From: Bacteroidota bacterium
GTDB lineage: Bacteria; Bacteroidota; Bacteroidia; Chitinophagales; Chitinophagaceae
DNA length: 64,000 bases
Reading direction: 5' to 3'
Assembly (NCBI GenBank): GCA_018268085.1
Contig: JAFDXE010000013.1
Location: 1 to 64,000, forward strand
Shown here: positions 38,444 to 46,721 of the stretch, in pieces
Position numbering within the stretch: position 1 is the stretch's first letter
Layout: each line of letters starts with the position of its first letter
Program-made: the position numbers and the translations under genes
The notes under the pieces: model-generated
Told to the model about the DNA's origin: nothing
The model's database searches: none
Seen by the model: the letters and a program-made list of their open reading frames with translations, nothing else

Positions 38444-40225
38444 ATGAAGATTTTGAGACTTTTATTTGTTTTCCTGCTATTTGCAGGCATTTTCGGAACC
38501 AGCTCCTGTAAAAGGGATGTAGATACTTATGTTCCAGACGATAATATTGCTGGTCATGTGATATATCCTGCTGCCGTAAATGCATCGGTAAACGGGCTGG
38601 TGCTGGATGAAAACAACCAGGCTGTTGTGGGTGCCACGGTTACTTCCGGGGGGCAAACAACCAGCACGGATAGCAGGGGCCTGTTCAGGTTCGACCATAT
38701 TACTATGGACAAATATGCCACAGTGGTTACCGTGCAGCAAAACGGATATTTTAAAGGCATACGCACTTTTGGTGCAGCAGAAGGTTCTTCCAATTTTGTA
38801 AAAATCAAACTCACGCCAAAAACCCTTGCCGGAACTGTTGATGCAACCTCTGGCGGAGCCGTTACCCTTCCCGATAATTCAATGGTAACCTTATCTTCTA
38901 ACAGTGTAGTGGTAAAAGCTACCGGCCAGGCATATACCGGAACGATCAATGTATATGCAGCCAATATAGATCCTACGCTGGAAGACATTGCTCAAACCAT
39001 CCCCGGCAGTTTCCAGGCGATAGATAAGAATAATTACAGGCTATTGTTGAAATCATACGGTATGCTGGCGGTACAACTGGAAAGCCCTTCTGGTGAATTG
39101 TTGCAAATTGCTGCCAGTAAAACTGCCAGGTTGCGTTTCACGATTCCGTCTTCACTTAGCTCAGGAGCACCTTCTACCATTAAATTATGGTCGTTAAACG
39201 AAACAAGTGGTTTATGGAACGATGAAGGGGAAGCGGCTAAAACGTCTAACTATTATGAAGCAGAAGTAAGCCATTTTTCTTTCTGGAATTGCGACGGACC
39301 GGGAAATGCCATTGCACTGGAGATGACCATTCAAACTGCTGATGGGCCATTGCCGAATGCATTGGTTAAACTTACCCGGATAAACAATCCCACTTCCGCT
39401 TACGGATATACAGACTCTGCCGGCCATGTAAGCGGGATGATTTTTTACAACGAACCATTGTTGCTTGAAATAATCGGTAATTGTAACGAAGTTATTTATA
39501 GTGAAAATATCGGACCTTATACGCAAAATACCAATCTCGGAACGATCACCGTTGCACTCAATCCTGCAGGCACATTAAACATTTCTGGTAGTGCAGTAAA
39601 CTGTTCTAACCAACCGGTGGCCAATGGAAATGCTTATATATACTGGGAAGGCCAGGTAATTGCTACACCCATTGTAAACGGTAATTATGCCGTTACGGTA
39701 ACCCGGTGCAATGCAAGTACGGCTCCATTAGAAGTTATTGCGCTGGATATTGCTACGATGCAACAAAGTACACCGTGGGTGGGCGCATCAAATGTTGCAG
39801 GTGTTGTTAGTACAGGATCGATTACAGCCTGCAGTGTAAGCACAGAGCAATGGATAAACTATAGTATAAACGGAGGCGTAATGTATTCAATGATAGCGCC
39901 GGCCGATTCTGTTGCACAGGACCCGAACGGCACCAACTCTTCTGTATTTTCAGGATTCAGTAATATATCCAACGCAGGTGCAATTACGTTTTCAGTAAGC
40001 AATCCGCTATCACTGGGTAACGGGCAAACATTTACCGGTTTAACCTGCACGAATATTGAAAACGGGCAATCAACATTAACCATTGCGTTAAGTAGTCCGC
40101 TTACCATTACAGAATACGGAAGCATCGGTGAATTTATAGCGGGGAACGGCGTTGTTACGGTTAATTCATCACTTGGAAATGTATATAGTGTGTTTATAGA
40201 TTTCCGGATAAAACGAGCGTATTAA
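38444..40225 (+). CDS. Lipoprotein with carboxypeptidase regulatory-like domain
   Basis: A 593-residue lipoprotein with lipobox ending at Cys22 (FGTSSC). Residues ~48-120 form a CarboxypepD_reg-like fold (NGLVLDENNQAVVGATVTSG...TDSRGLFRF), a common beta-sandwich in Bacteroidota surface proteins. The rest is beta-rich and includes a second similar repeat around NISGSAVNCSNQPVANGNAY (about 383-402). No catalytic motif is visible. It is probably a surface-exposed structural or binding lipoprotein. A terminator follows at 40247. Confidence 0.8.
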   Translation: MKILRLLFVFLLFAGIFGTSSCKRDVDTYVPDDNIAGHVIYPAAVNASVNGLVLDENNQAVVGATVTSGGQTTSTDSRGLFRFDHITMDKYATVVTVQQNGYFKGIRTFGAAEGSSNFVKIKLTPKTLAGTVDATSGGAVTLPDNSMVTLSSNSVVVKATGQAYTGTINVYAANIDPTLEDIAQTIPGSFQAIDKNNYRLLLKSYGMLAVQLESPSGELLQIAASKTARLRFTIPSSLSSGAPSTIKLWSLNETSGLWNDEGEAAKTSNYYEAEVSHFSFWNCDGPGNAIALEMTIQTADGPLPNALVKLTRINNPTSAYGYTDSAGHVSGMIFYNEPLLLEIIGNCNEVIYSENIGPYTQNTNLGTITVALNPAGTLNISGSAVNCSNQPVANGNAYIYWEGQVIATPIVNGNYAVTVTRCNASTAPLEVIALDIATMQQSTPWVGASNVAGVVSTGSITACSVSTEQWINYSINGGVMYSMIAPADSVAQDPNGTNSSVFSGFSNISNAGAITFSVSNPLSLGNGQTFTGLTCTNIENGQSTLTIALSSPLTITEYGSIGEFIAGNGVVTVNSSLGNVYSVFIDFRIKRAY

Positions 40226-40246
40226 TAATAACCATAAAACAAAAGT

Positions 40247-40274
40247 GACCGTCTTTCCAGGCGGTCTTTTTTTT
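40247..40274 (+). terminator. Terminator after the regulatory-domain lipoprotein gene
   Basis: GACCG pairs with CGGTC, extended by two further pairs, followed by eight T. The T run touches the left inverted repeat of the restriction-modification cassette. Confidence 0.8.
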
Positions 40275-40383
40275 GCGGATAACGGCTGGTGCTTGCCGCA
40301 GGTGGGGAATGAGTATTCTGTGCGAATGAATTATCAATACATTTAAGAGGAGAAGTTTTTTCCAAGGCCGATGTTAGCTGCAA
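40274..40383. repeat. Left attC-like imperfect inverted repeat of the cassette
   Basis: The left arm (TGCGGATAACGGCTGG from 40274) and right arm (ending GTTAGCTGC at 40373-40381) are imperfect reverse complements sharing TGC-G-TAAC, a GG pair and CTTG. The spacing is about 60 bp. The GTTAGCTGC end matches the end of the right-hand element at 43946-43953. An exact secondary-structure calculation is not possible here, so this is a pattern-based call. Confidence 0.5.
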
Positions 40384-40454
40384 CCCTATCGGACACACCC
40401 TGCTAATTCGAGGGTAAAAGGTAAGACACATCCTAACAACAACTCCCCCAAATA

Positions 40455-40481
40455 TTGACCCTTGTTTTTGGGCTATATTTG
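40455..40481 (+). promoter_or_regulatory. Promoter of the restriction endonuclease gene
   Basis: TTG (40455-40457) and TATATTTG (40474-40481, exact TAnnTTTG) separated by 16 bp, 19 bp before the ATG at 40501. The promoter lies inside the cassette, so the unit carries its own expression signals. Confidence 0.55.
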
Positions 40482-40500
40482 CAAAAACTTTAGCAGCGAA

Positions 40501-41688
40501 ATGAACATTACACTTTTAGGACAAGGATTTGAAGCAACATCACAATATTCAGTAGGCAATCAACTCATCAAGTTTTTTGTAAACAAGGACTTTCATACAT
40601 TCACAGGTATTTCAGCATTCGCAAGTCAGGCGGGTGTTCGTGGGCTTTCAAAGTATATCAAGACAGCAAAAAAGCATCTCAATATCATCACCATTGTTAC
40701 AGGCGTTGACCAAAAAGGAACTTCAAAAGAAGCACTTGAAGAACTTTTAGCTTTAGACATAAATGCCTTTGTTTTCTATCAGCCAAGTATCACAATCTTT
40801 CATCCGAAAATATACCTCTTTGAAGGCGAAGCTAAATCTGAACTTATTATCGGTTCCTCTAATCTCACTTCACAAGGCTTGTTCACAAATGTTGAAGCGT
40901 CATTGCTTGTAAGCATTGACAATAGCAGTGAAGCCGACAGAAAAATTGTTGAGCAACTTAAAGGTTATTTCAAAGGCATTTTTGACTTTTCAGACCCAAA
41001 CCTGAAAAAGATTTCCAAGACAATTATTGCTGAATTAGTAAAAGCTAAGATTGTTCCTACAGAAGCAGAAAGAAAAGCTGCATACGACAAGGGGATTAAA
41101 GCAGAGAGAAAAGAAACTGAAAACATTATTTCTAAAATCTTTCCAAAGAGAGCTATCGCAAAAATCCCGACAGAATTCAGAGGCACAAGAAAACCAACAA
41201 CCAAAACAACAGCAGCGGTAGCTGCTGTTCCTTCTGGTAGTACTTCTGCTAAAGTTGAGTTGCTCTGGGAAAGTGGCAAGCTCACTCAAAGAGATTTGAA
41301 TATTCCGAAAGGTTCAAACACCAATCCAACTGGTTCAATGCTTTTCAAGAAAGGTAAGACAGAGGACATTGACCAGCGGCACTATTTCCGTGATACTGTT
41401 TTTTCTTCTCTGAAATGGACAAAGGACAAAAACCCTCAAATATCCCATTTGGAAAGAGCCGAAGCCACTTTCAATATTGTAATTGACGGCAAGCCATCAG
41501 GAAGTTTCAAATTGACGCTTACACATAATCCGCTTACAACAACCCGTTCTTATGAGCAGAAAAACTCTATGACACAAGTGAGTTGGGGCGATGCAAAAAA
41601 GGTGATTGCAAAAGACGAACTCATTGGCAAAACCGCCAAGCTTTTCAAGACCAAGAAGAAAAGTGAATTTACTCTTGAAATCAATTAA
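40501..41688 (+). CDS. PLD-type restriction endonuclease, NgoFVII/BfiI-like
   Basis: A 395-residue protein. The N-terminal half is a phospholipase D-fold nuclease domain with HPKIYLF (His101, Lys103) followed by LIIGSSNLT (Ser119/Ser120, Asn121), the single HxK...GSxN motif of BfiI-type enzymes, which dimerise to form one active site and need no metal ion. The C-terminal ~140 residues (from about LLWESGKLTQRDL) probably form the B3-like DNA-recognition domain of that group. I chose ATG 40501 because it follows the promoter at 40455-40481. It is the R component of the cassette with the controller and methyltransferase genes. Confidence 0.83.
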   Translation: MNITLLGQGFEATSQYSVGNQLIKFFVNKDFHTFTGISAFASQAGVRGLSKYIKTAKKHLNIITIVTGVDQKGTSKEALEELLALDINAFVFYQPSITIFHPKIYLFEGEAKSELIIGSSNLTSQGLFTNVEASLLVSIDNSSEADRKIVEQLKGYFKGIFDFSDPNLKKISKTIIAELVKAKIVPTEAERKAAYDKGIKAERKETENIISKIFPKRAIAKIPTEFRGTRKPTTKTTAAVAAVPSGSTSAKVELLWESGKLTQRDLNIPKGSNTNPTGSMLFKKGKTEDIDQRHYFRDTVFSSLKWTKDKNPQISHLERAEATFNIVIDGKPSGSFKLTLTHNPLTTTRSYEQKNSMTQVSWGDAKKVIAKDELIGKTAKLFKTKKKSEFTLEIN

Positions 41689-41733
41689 CTTTTTTTGAAC
41701 TGGCATCTACTAAAAAATTGTTTCAAAAAAATC

Positions 41734-41763
41734 TTGTTGTTAAAGTTTAAGTACTTACTTTTG
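41734..41763 (+). promoter_or_regulatory. Promoter of the controller-methyltransferase operon
   Basis: TTG (41734-41736, or 41737-41739) and TACTTTTG (41756-41763, exact TAnnTTTG) with a 19- or 16-bp spacer, 17 bp before the controller ATG. The -7 element overlaps the palindromic operator. Confidence 0.6.
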
Positions 41764-41780
41764 GACTGAAGTAGTCCAAA
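41760..41780. promoter_or_regulatory. Palindromic operator overlapping the controller promoter
   Basis: TTTGGACT and AGTCCAAA form a perfect 8-bp inverted repeat around GAAGT, ending directly before the ATG at 41781 and overlapping the -7 element. The GACT...AGTC core is the hallmark of C-boxes of restriction-modification controller proteins, here with a 5-bp instead of the common 3-bp spacer. Autorepression of the operon by its XRE protein is the simplest reading. Confidence 0.65.
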
Positions 41781-42104
41781 ATGAAATTAGAAAAAACTTT
41801 CGGCGATACAGTAAAAAAACTCCGTGAAGACAAAAATCTTCCCTTACGTGAAGTTGCAGAAGCATTGAATATTGATACTTCAATGTTAGGAAAAATTGAA
41901 AAAAATAGTCGCAAACCAACAAAACAAATAATTGAGAAATTTGCAAAATTCTTTAAGGTTAGTAGTAAAGATTTAACTATTGCATTTCTTAGCGACACAG
42001 TTGCATATCAGGTAATGGAAGAAGAAGATTTCTCCAGCGAAGTGTTCAAAGTTGCAGAGGAAAAAGTAGAGTATTTGAAAACTAAAAAATCTCCTGAAAA
42101 ATGA
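41781..42104 (+). CDS. XRE-family controller protein of the restriction-modification unit
   Basis: A 107-residue protein with an N-terminal Cro/C1-type helix-turn-helix (about residues 8-66; VKKLREDKNLPLREVAEALN then MLGKIEKNSRKP) and a charged C-terminal tail of about 40 residues, longer than the ~80-residue classical C proteins. A palindromic site sits immediately upstream. The stop overlaps the methyltransferase ATG by ATGA, indicating translational coupling, the usual C-M arrangement. It probably times methyltransferase and nuclease expression. Confidence 0.85.
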   Translation: MKLEKTFGDTVKKLREDKNLPLREVAEALNIDTSMLGKIEKNSRKPTKQIIEKFAKFFKVSSKDLTIAFLSDTVAYQVMEEEDFSSEVFKVAEEKVEYLKTKKSPEK

Positions 42105-43711
42105 AACTAATAACAGAAGCATCAGCCGAAAAATTAAGAGGAGGTTTTTACACACCTGAACCTATCGCAGAATTTGTTTTGCGTTGGGGAATTAATGGCA
42201 GCAAAGACTTTGATATTCTGGAACCAAGTTGTGGAGACGGGGTTTTTTTGGAACAACTTCAAAAAAACAAACTGAAATACAAATCAATTACAGCGGTTGA
42301 ACTTGACGAGGAAGAAGCTGAGAAAGCAGAGAAAATAAATTTGAAGAATAAGCAAATTATCAATGCCGACTTTCATACTTATTGCAACAATACCTTACAA
42401 CGATTTGACTTGATTGTAGGCAATCCTCCTTATATACGCTACCAATTTTTTAATAGACAACAACAAGTCGAAGCAGAAGATATTTTCATAAAAGCAGGAT
42501 TAACTTATTCAAAACTTACAAACGCCTGGGTTTCTTTTGTTGTTGGTTCTTCACTGTTATTAAAAGAAAAAGGCGGAAAAATTGGTTTTGTGTTACCGGC
42601 GGAAATTTTACAAGTTTCATATGCACAGCAATTACGGAATTTTCTTGCACATTTCTATAACAAAATCAATATTATCTCATTTGAAAAGTTGGTATTTCCT
42701 GACATTCAACAAGAAGTTGTTTTACTTCTATGTGAAAAGAATGAAACTAAAAGCCACAATATTGAACATATTGAATTAAGAGATGCCAGCGATTTAAAGA
42801 AATTGGATGTTGCTATTTTAAAAAGTCCCAAAAAGAAAATTGATTTCAAGTCTAATAAATGGACTTTCTATTTTTTAGAGCAAGAAGAAATTGATTTTTT
42901 AGAAACTATTGCTAAGAAGCGAAACATAGCAACACTTGGAAAATTTGCAAATGTTGAAGTAGGTATAACTACAGGGTCAAATGATTTTTTTACAGTTCCT
43001 CTAACCACAATTGAAGAGTACGATTTGCAAGATTATGCAAAACCAATGGTTGGCAGAAGCGTTCAAGTAAATAGCGTAGTATTTACAGAAAAAGATTGGC
43101 AGAATAATAAATTTTCAAAAGCAAAGGCACATCTTTTAGTTTTCCCTGAAAGCAAAAAATTGAATACGAAAAACGGTGCAGTAAAATATATTGCACATGG
43201 AGAAAGTTTAGGAATTCATAAAGGCTATAAGACAGGAATTCGTAATGATTGGTTTGTAGTTCCTTCCCTTAAAATTTCTGATGCCTTATTTATTAGACGA
43301 AACAATCTATATCCGAGACTTATAATAAATGAAGCAGAAGCATACACAACAGATACAATGCACCGTGTTTTTGTAAAGCCTGACACAGACATCAAAGCAT
43401 TGACAGCAAGCTATTACAACTCACTTTCACTTGCATTTACAGAAGTTTCAGGACGAAGCCACGGAGGCGGAGTTTTAGAATTAATGCCTAATGAAGCTGA
43501 AAGAGTTTTACTTCCTTATCACAAAGACAACGCTTCACTACTTCCAAAAATTGACAAACTAATTCGAGATAAAACAAGTATTGAAGAAGTTTTAAAAATC
43601 ACAAACCAAGTAATTTTAAAAGAGCATTTCGGTTTGACACAGAAAGAAATTAAGTTAGCACATAGCATTTGGAAAAAGCTATCTTCAAGACGACTAAACA
43701 GAGGCAAGTAG
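42101..43711 (+). CDS. N6-adenine DNA methyltransferase, type II (TaqI/Eco57I-like)
   Basis: A 536-residue enzyme that protects host DNA by adenine methylation. SAM motif I is EPSCGDGVFL (residues 41-50), the catalytic motif IV is NPPY (108-111, in VGNPPYIRY). The order I then IV and the large C-terminal target-recognition region (about 280-500) place it with gamma-class M.TaqI/M.Eco57I-type enzymes. It overlaps the controller gene by 4 bp. Codon use is visibly AT-rich compared with neighbouring chromosomal genes. The recognition sequence cannot be predicted here. Confidence 0.9.
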   Translation: MKLITEASAEKLRGGFYTPEPIAEFVLRWGINGSKDFDILEPSCGDGVFLEQLQKNKLKYKSITAVELDEEEAEKAEKINLKNKQIINADFHTYCNNTLQRFDLIVGNPPYIRYQFFNRQQQVEAEDIFIKAGLTYSKLTNAWVSFVVGSSLLLKEKGGKIGFVLPAEILQVSYAQQLRNFLAHFYNKINIISFEKLVFPDIQQEVVLLLCEKNETKSHNIEHIELRDASDLKKLDVAILKSPKKKIDFKSNKWTFYFLEQEEIDFLETIAKKRNIATLGKFANVEVGITTGSNDFFTVPLTTIEEYDLQDYAKPMVGRSVQVNSVVFTEKDWQNNKFSKAKAHLLVFPESKKLNTKNGAVKYIAHGESLGIHKGYKTGIRNDWFVVPSLKISDALFIRRNNLYPRLIINEAEAYTTDTMHRVFVKPDTDIKALTASYYNSLSLAFTEVSGRSHGGGVLELMPNEAERVLLPYHKDNASLLPKIDKLIRDKTSIEEVLKITNQVILKEHFGLTQKEIKLAHSIWKKLSSRRLNRGK

Positions 43712-43754
43712 TTCCACAAATAGACACACTTTGACAGGCTACGAAGAAGGGTAT

Positions 43755-43955
43755 GCAGCTAACAAAAGTATTTGCAAAAGCAGGGCTGGACAATGTAACA
43801 TCAGCAGTGTGTAAGCATCAACAGCGGTTCGGGCTCGACGTTCAATGCACAGCTTTGGTTCTTAACTTCAACAAAATATTTTCAATTGGGCATTTGTACC
43901 GGGCTGAACAATCAATGAATTCCCTGCCTTCGCAAATACTCGAACGTTAGCTGAA
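43755..43955. repeat. Right attC-like imperfect inverted repeat of the cassette
   Basis: Arms 43757-43786 and 43922-43953 are imperfect reverse complements: CAGCTAAC (8/8), GTATTTGC (8/8) and GCAGGG (6/6) in order, with short unpaired bulges between them. The loop is about 135 bp, longer than a typical attC site. The outer ends CAGCTAAC/GTTAGCTG follow the inverted pattern of integron attC core sites only loosely. Confidence 0.65.
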
Positions 43956-43962
43956 GTAATTT

Positions 43963-44205
43963 TTAACAACAGCCAGGCATTCCCAAATGAAAATAATTGA
44001 AGTAAGCTGCAAGGATTAAAAAAAGAAAGGCAACAGTATTTAGTTTATAAATGTAGAACCAAAAAGCAATTGCGGTTAATATCAATGTATCCAACGGATA
44101 ATTTATATAACTATAATTAACTCCTGGAATAATGATATTAAAAGTAAAAAGTAATCGTATGATCCAGTCGAGCCACTTGTTTTTATAAAATAAAATTCTT
44201 CTCAT
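43963..44205 (-). CDS. Small predicted membrane protein, 80 residues
   Basis: Two or three hydrophobic helices (about residues 15-30, 38-54 and 57-73) follow a basic N-terminus (MRRILFYKNKWLDW). No family recognised. It lies between the right repeat of the restriction cassette and another CAGCTAAC sequence at 44242, so it may be the content of a second, small cassette. Codon use is AT-rich. Real translation is uncertain. Confidence 0.5.
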   Translation of the reverse strand: MRRILFYKNKWLDWIIRLLFTFNIIIPGVNYSYINYPLDTLILTAIAFWFYIYKLNTVAFLFLILAAYFNYFHLGMPGCC

Positions 44206-44544
44206 TTTTGATTAGAACTTAGAATGCCAATAATATTATTTCAGCTAACAAGTATAAAGATGAAAAGTGTGCTTTTGATTAACCCGGACTATTTGTTATA
44301 AAGTTTCAAATCCACATGAAGCTAATTCACATCCCGGCATATCGGTAAATGAGCAAATTACCGTAACTGATTTTCTTTAAAAACAGAAAGGGGAATTGTA
44401 AACCAATCCCCGCTTTCTTATTCTTTATTAAACTTTCTTAATCAAAATTCTATTCCACTAAGGAGCAAAGGCACATCAGAAAGTTAATTAGCATACCTGC
44501 TCAGTGGCAGATTTGCCGATCAGCTCCTCGTTGGCTGATGATCT
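44206..44544. other. Intergenic stretch with a third CAGCTAAC core and a minus-strand terminator
   Basis: CAGCTAACA at 44242-44250 resembles the left arm of the right attC-like element, but no matching GTTAGCTG end was found downstream. The rest is AT-rich and holds a terminator at 44385-44418 for the nuclease gene. No gene seen. Confidence 0.5.
44385..44418 (-). terminator. Terminator of the nuclease lipoprotein gene
   Basis: AGAAAG plus GGGGAATTG pair with CAATCCCC plus CTTTCT, with small bulges. On the minus strand a T-rich stretch follows. Confidence 0.6.
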
Positions 44545-45897
44545 TTACAGGTTATCTACCTGTGCTTCTATCACCTGCTGCACTGCTGCCGGAACATTGG
44601 AAAGAAAATCATACCCCATGATCGTTTCCAAAGCGTCTACAGATACCCGGTAGGATTTCCAATCGGTTCCTATTCCAACTGTATTATCATTTGGCATATC
44701 AACAGCAATAACTCTTGTGCCGGTTGTTATCCTGCTAAGATCATTGTTGCCATTAGGCAATACCACTACTATTTTCCATAAACGGGCTGGAACAGAAATA
44801 CGTTCATTGTCTATTGAATTCAGGAGACCATTGTTTCCGGTACCGCCGGTGCCATAAGATCCGCAAATGATATATACTTCTTTTCCTAACAGTGTTACCA
44901 GTCGATTGCAGGAATCTTCCAGCTTCTGCCATGCACCCTGGTTCAGGTTTGGCGCCTGCGGAATCATATTGGTCATAAGGAATGTAGATGAATTGGCTGG
45001 AACGGTTAATGTACGATCATTCGACGGGCATTGATGGCCACGATCGAATCCTGAACCTGCATAGCTCTGATCAGAAACATGATACCAGCTTACAGGTAAA
45101 TCATCATCAGGTCTGAAATCATCCTGGCGGGGTGTTGACCCAATATCCGCCGTGCTCAAATGCCAGCTAACCCATTTAGGTATGCCCAGCGATCGCTGGT
45201 AACAAAGAGCGTAATAACCTTTATCCATGTAATAATTCTCTTCATCCAATGGAGATGGAGTTGCATTCGTAGGGTTACCCAGTAACATGTGATTGTCGTC
45301 TGCAAAATTCGGAGCCAGCGGACCCGATGTGAGAATCGCACTTACATCATCAATATTCAAACGGTTATTATCTACAGAAGATTTACGAATAGCGAACCGT
45401 ACTTTATTTACTGCATTGATCACAATGGTATCGTGTTGCAAGACTGTTCCGGTGGTTGTAATATCGTTCCCTATTTGTGAGTAGGAAGAACCGCTGTTGT
45501 AAGACACCCACAATTGCCAGGTGCTGGGCCCGTCCGTACCAAAAACGCCGCTGCTGATGGCAACACGGTACACACCACCCACGATATCGAAATTCATGGA
45601 GATGCTGCCTTTTCCCTGGATACGGGCACTTTTGTTATCGTTCCTGCGATCATCACCGGTTGTGCCGATTACGGCATTATTGAAATGCCATTTGCCTGTT
45701 GACAGGCTAATGGAAGACGGATCATAACTATCTTTTGTTCCTGATTCAAAATTTTCCTTTGCAGGAGAGGAGATAGGATTAGAAGTAGTATCTGTAGGAA
45801 CAGGGTTGTTGGTTACAGTGTCGTTCGATTTTTTACAGGCAGACCAGGTTACAAGAACTGCCATCAGCCACAAAAGCGGTTGGATGTTTTTCTTCAT
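44545..45897 (-). CDS. DNA/RNA non-specific endonuclease lipoprotein (NUC family)
   Basis: A 450-residue lipoprotein, lipobox ending at Cys21 (VTWSAC). Residues ~45-190 form a jelly-roll-like beta-sandwich, and the C-terminal ~240 residues are a beta-beta-alpha-metal NUC nuclease with the catalytic DRGHQCPSNDRT (His at about 287), then NMIPQAPNLNQGAW carrying the metal-binding Asn. These enzymes cut DNA and RNA without sequence specificity and in this form would act at the cell surface, for nutrient nucleotides or biofilm DNA. ATG 45897 is the first ATG of the signal; the frame extends two codons upstream to a TTG. Confidence 0.9.
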   Translation of the reverse strand: MKKNIQPLLWLMAVLVTWSACKKSNDTVTNNPVPTDTTSNPISSPAKENFESGTKDSYDPSSISLSTGKWHFNNAVIGTTGDDRRNDNKSARIQGKGSISMNFDIVGGVYRVAISSGVFGTDGPSTWQLWVSYNSGSSYSQIGNDITTTGTVLQHDTIVINAVNKVRFAIRKSSVDNNRLNIDDVSAILTSGPLAPNFADDNHMLLGNPTNATPSPLDEENYYMDKGYYALCYQRSLGIPKWVSWHLSTADIGSTPRQDDFRPDDDLPVSWYHVSDQSYAGSGFDRGHQCPSNDRTLTVPANSSTFLMTNMIPQAPNLNQGAWQKLEDSCNRLVTLLGKEVYIICGSYGTGGTGNNGLLNSIDNERISVPARLWKIVVVLPNGNNDLSRITTGTRVIAVDMPNDNTVGIGTDWKSYRVSVDALETIMGYDFLSNVPAAVQQVIEAQVDNL

Positions 45898-46068
45898 TTT
45901 CAAAAGAAATAATGGTGATTTAAATTAAAATAAATGCCGGGAGGTTTCCCTCTTAAAACGGCTGGCAAGGTAGCTAATTAATGTTATTTTCCGGCATTTA
46001 TCATGCGTCATTTCGGGAAATAAACATGGATATTTACCAATGACATATGTAACTCCGGATTGAAACCA

Positions 46069-46632
46069 CTATTCTTCAAAAATCCGGATCACTTTTACAA
46101 AGCGGGTTACAAAATATTCACTCATGCCCGATATCATTACTCCTTTTCCGCCACCCGAGGCAGAATGGATGAACAGTATCTTTTTGTTTTTGTTGGAAGT
46201 AATGATGCCCATGTGACCAACAGTTCCGCTGTTGGGGTCTGAACCGGTAAATAAAATAATATCGCCCCGGCGGCTGTCTTTAACCGATACTTCCATACCG
46301 GCATTTGTAAAATCTGCTGAGGTACGGGGCACAGAAATATTAAAATGATTAAAAACATACGTGATAAAGCCAGAACAATCAAATCCCTTTTTAATATCTG
46401 CAGAACCATAACGGTAAGGCACACCCTGCAACGATTCAGCAAATACCACCACATCCTCTGCAGCAACATTCCTGGTGTTTATATTTCTCGTTGCAACTTT
46501 ATTTTTTATGCGAACCGTACTTTTTATTTCATAATCATTTGAAGGGCGGGAAGGAGCCATTTTTTTTGAACTGGCACAACTTTGTAAAATGAAGATGCTG
46601 CAAATACAAAAAAAGGCAAACGGTGATTTCAT
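46069..46632 (-). CDS. NlpC/P60 family cysteine peptidase lipoprotein
   Basis: A 187-residue lipoprotein (lipobox LQSC, Cys19) of the Spr/NlpC kind. The catalytic triad is visible: Cys86 in DCSGF, His140 in GHMGI and His156 in IHSAS. These are peptidoglycan gamma-D-glutamyl-diaminopimelate endopeptidases that cut cross-links or stem peptides in the periplasm. The family length is normal. It lies in the same direction as the nuclease and cyclophilin genes but with wide gaps. Confidence 0.92.
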   Translation of the reverse strand: MKSPFAFFCICSIFILQSCASSKKMAPSRPSNDYEIKSTVRIKNKVATRNINTRNVAAEDVVVFAESLQGVPYRYGSADIKKGFDCSGFITYVFNHFNISVPRTSADFTNAGMEVSVKDSRRGDIILFTGSDPNSGTVGHMGIITSNKNKKILFIHSASGGGKGVMISGMSEYFVTRFVKVIRIFEE

Positions 46633-46721
46633 GCGGTAAAATTAAGAAGGAAAAATTGCAGGAAGGCCAAACAAAAATTAAGCCTGCTGAAATGAGTTTA
46701 GGGTATATTACGGATTCAGCC

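Noticed and set aside
43753..43950. 65-residue plus-strand frame inside the right attC-like repeat
   Set aside because: It covers the palindromic repeat and has no protein-like pattern.
44242..44540. Complete third attC-like repeat
   Set aside because: Only the CAGCTAAC arm is present; no matching GTTAGCTG end was found, so it is left as a note.
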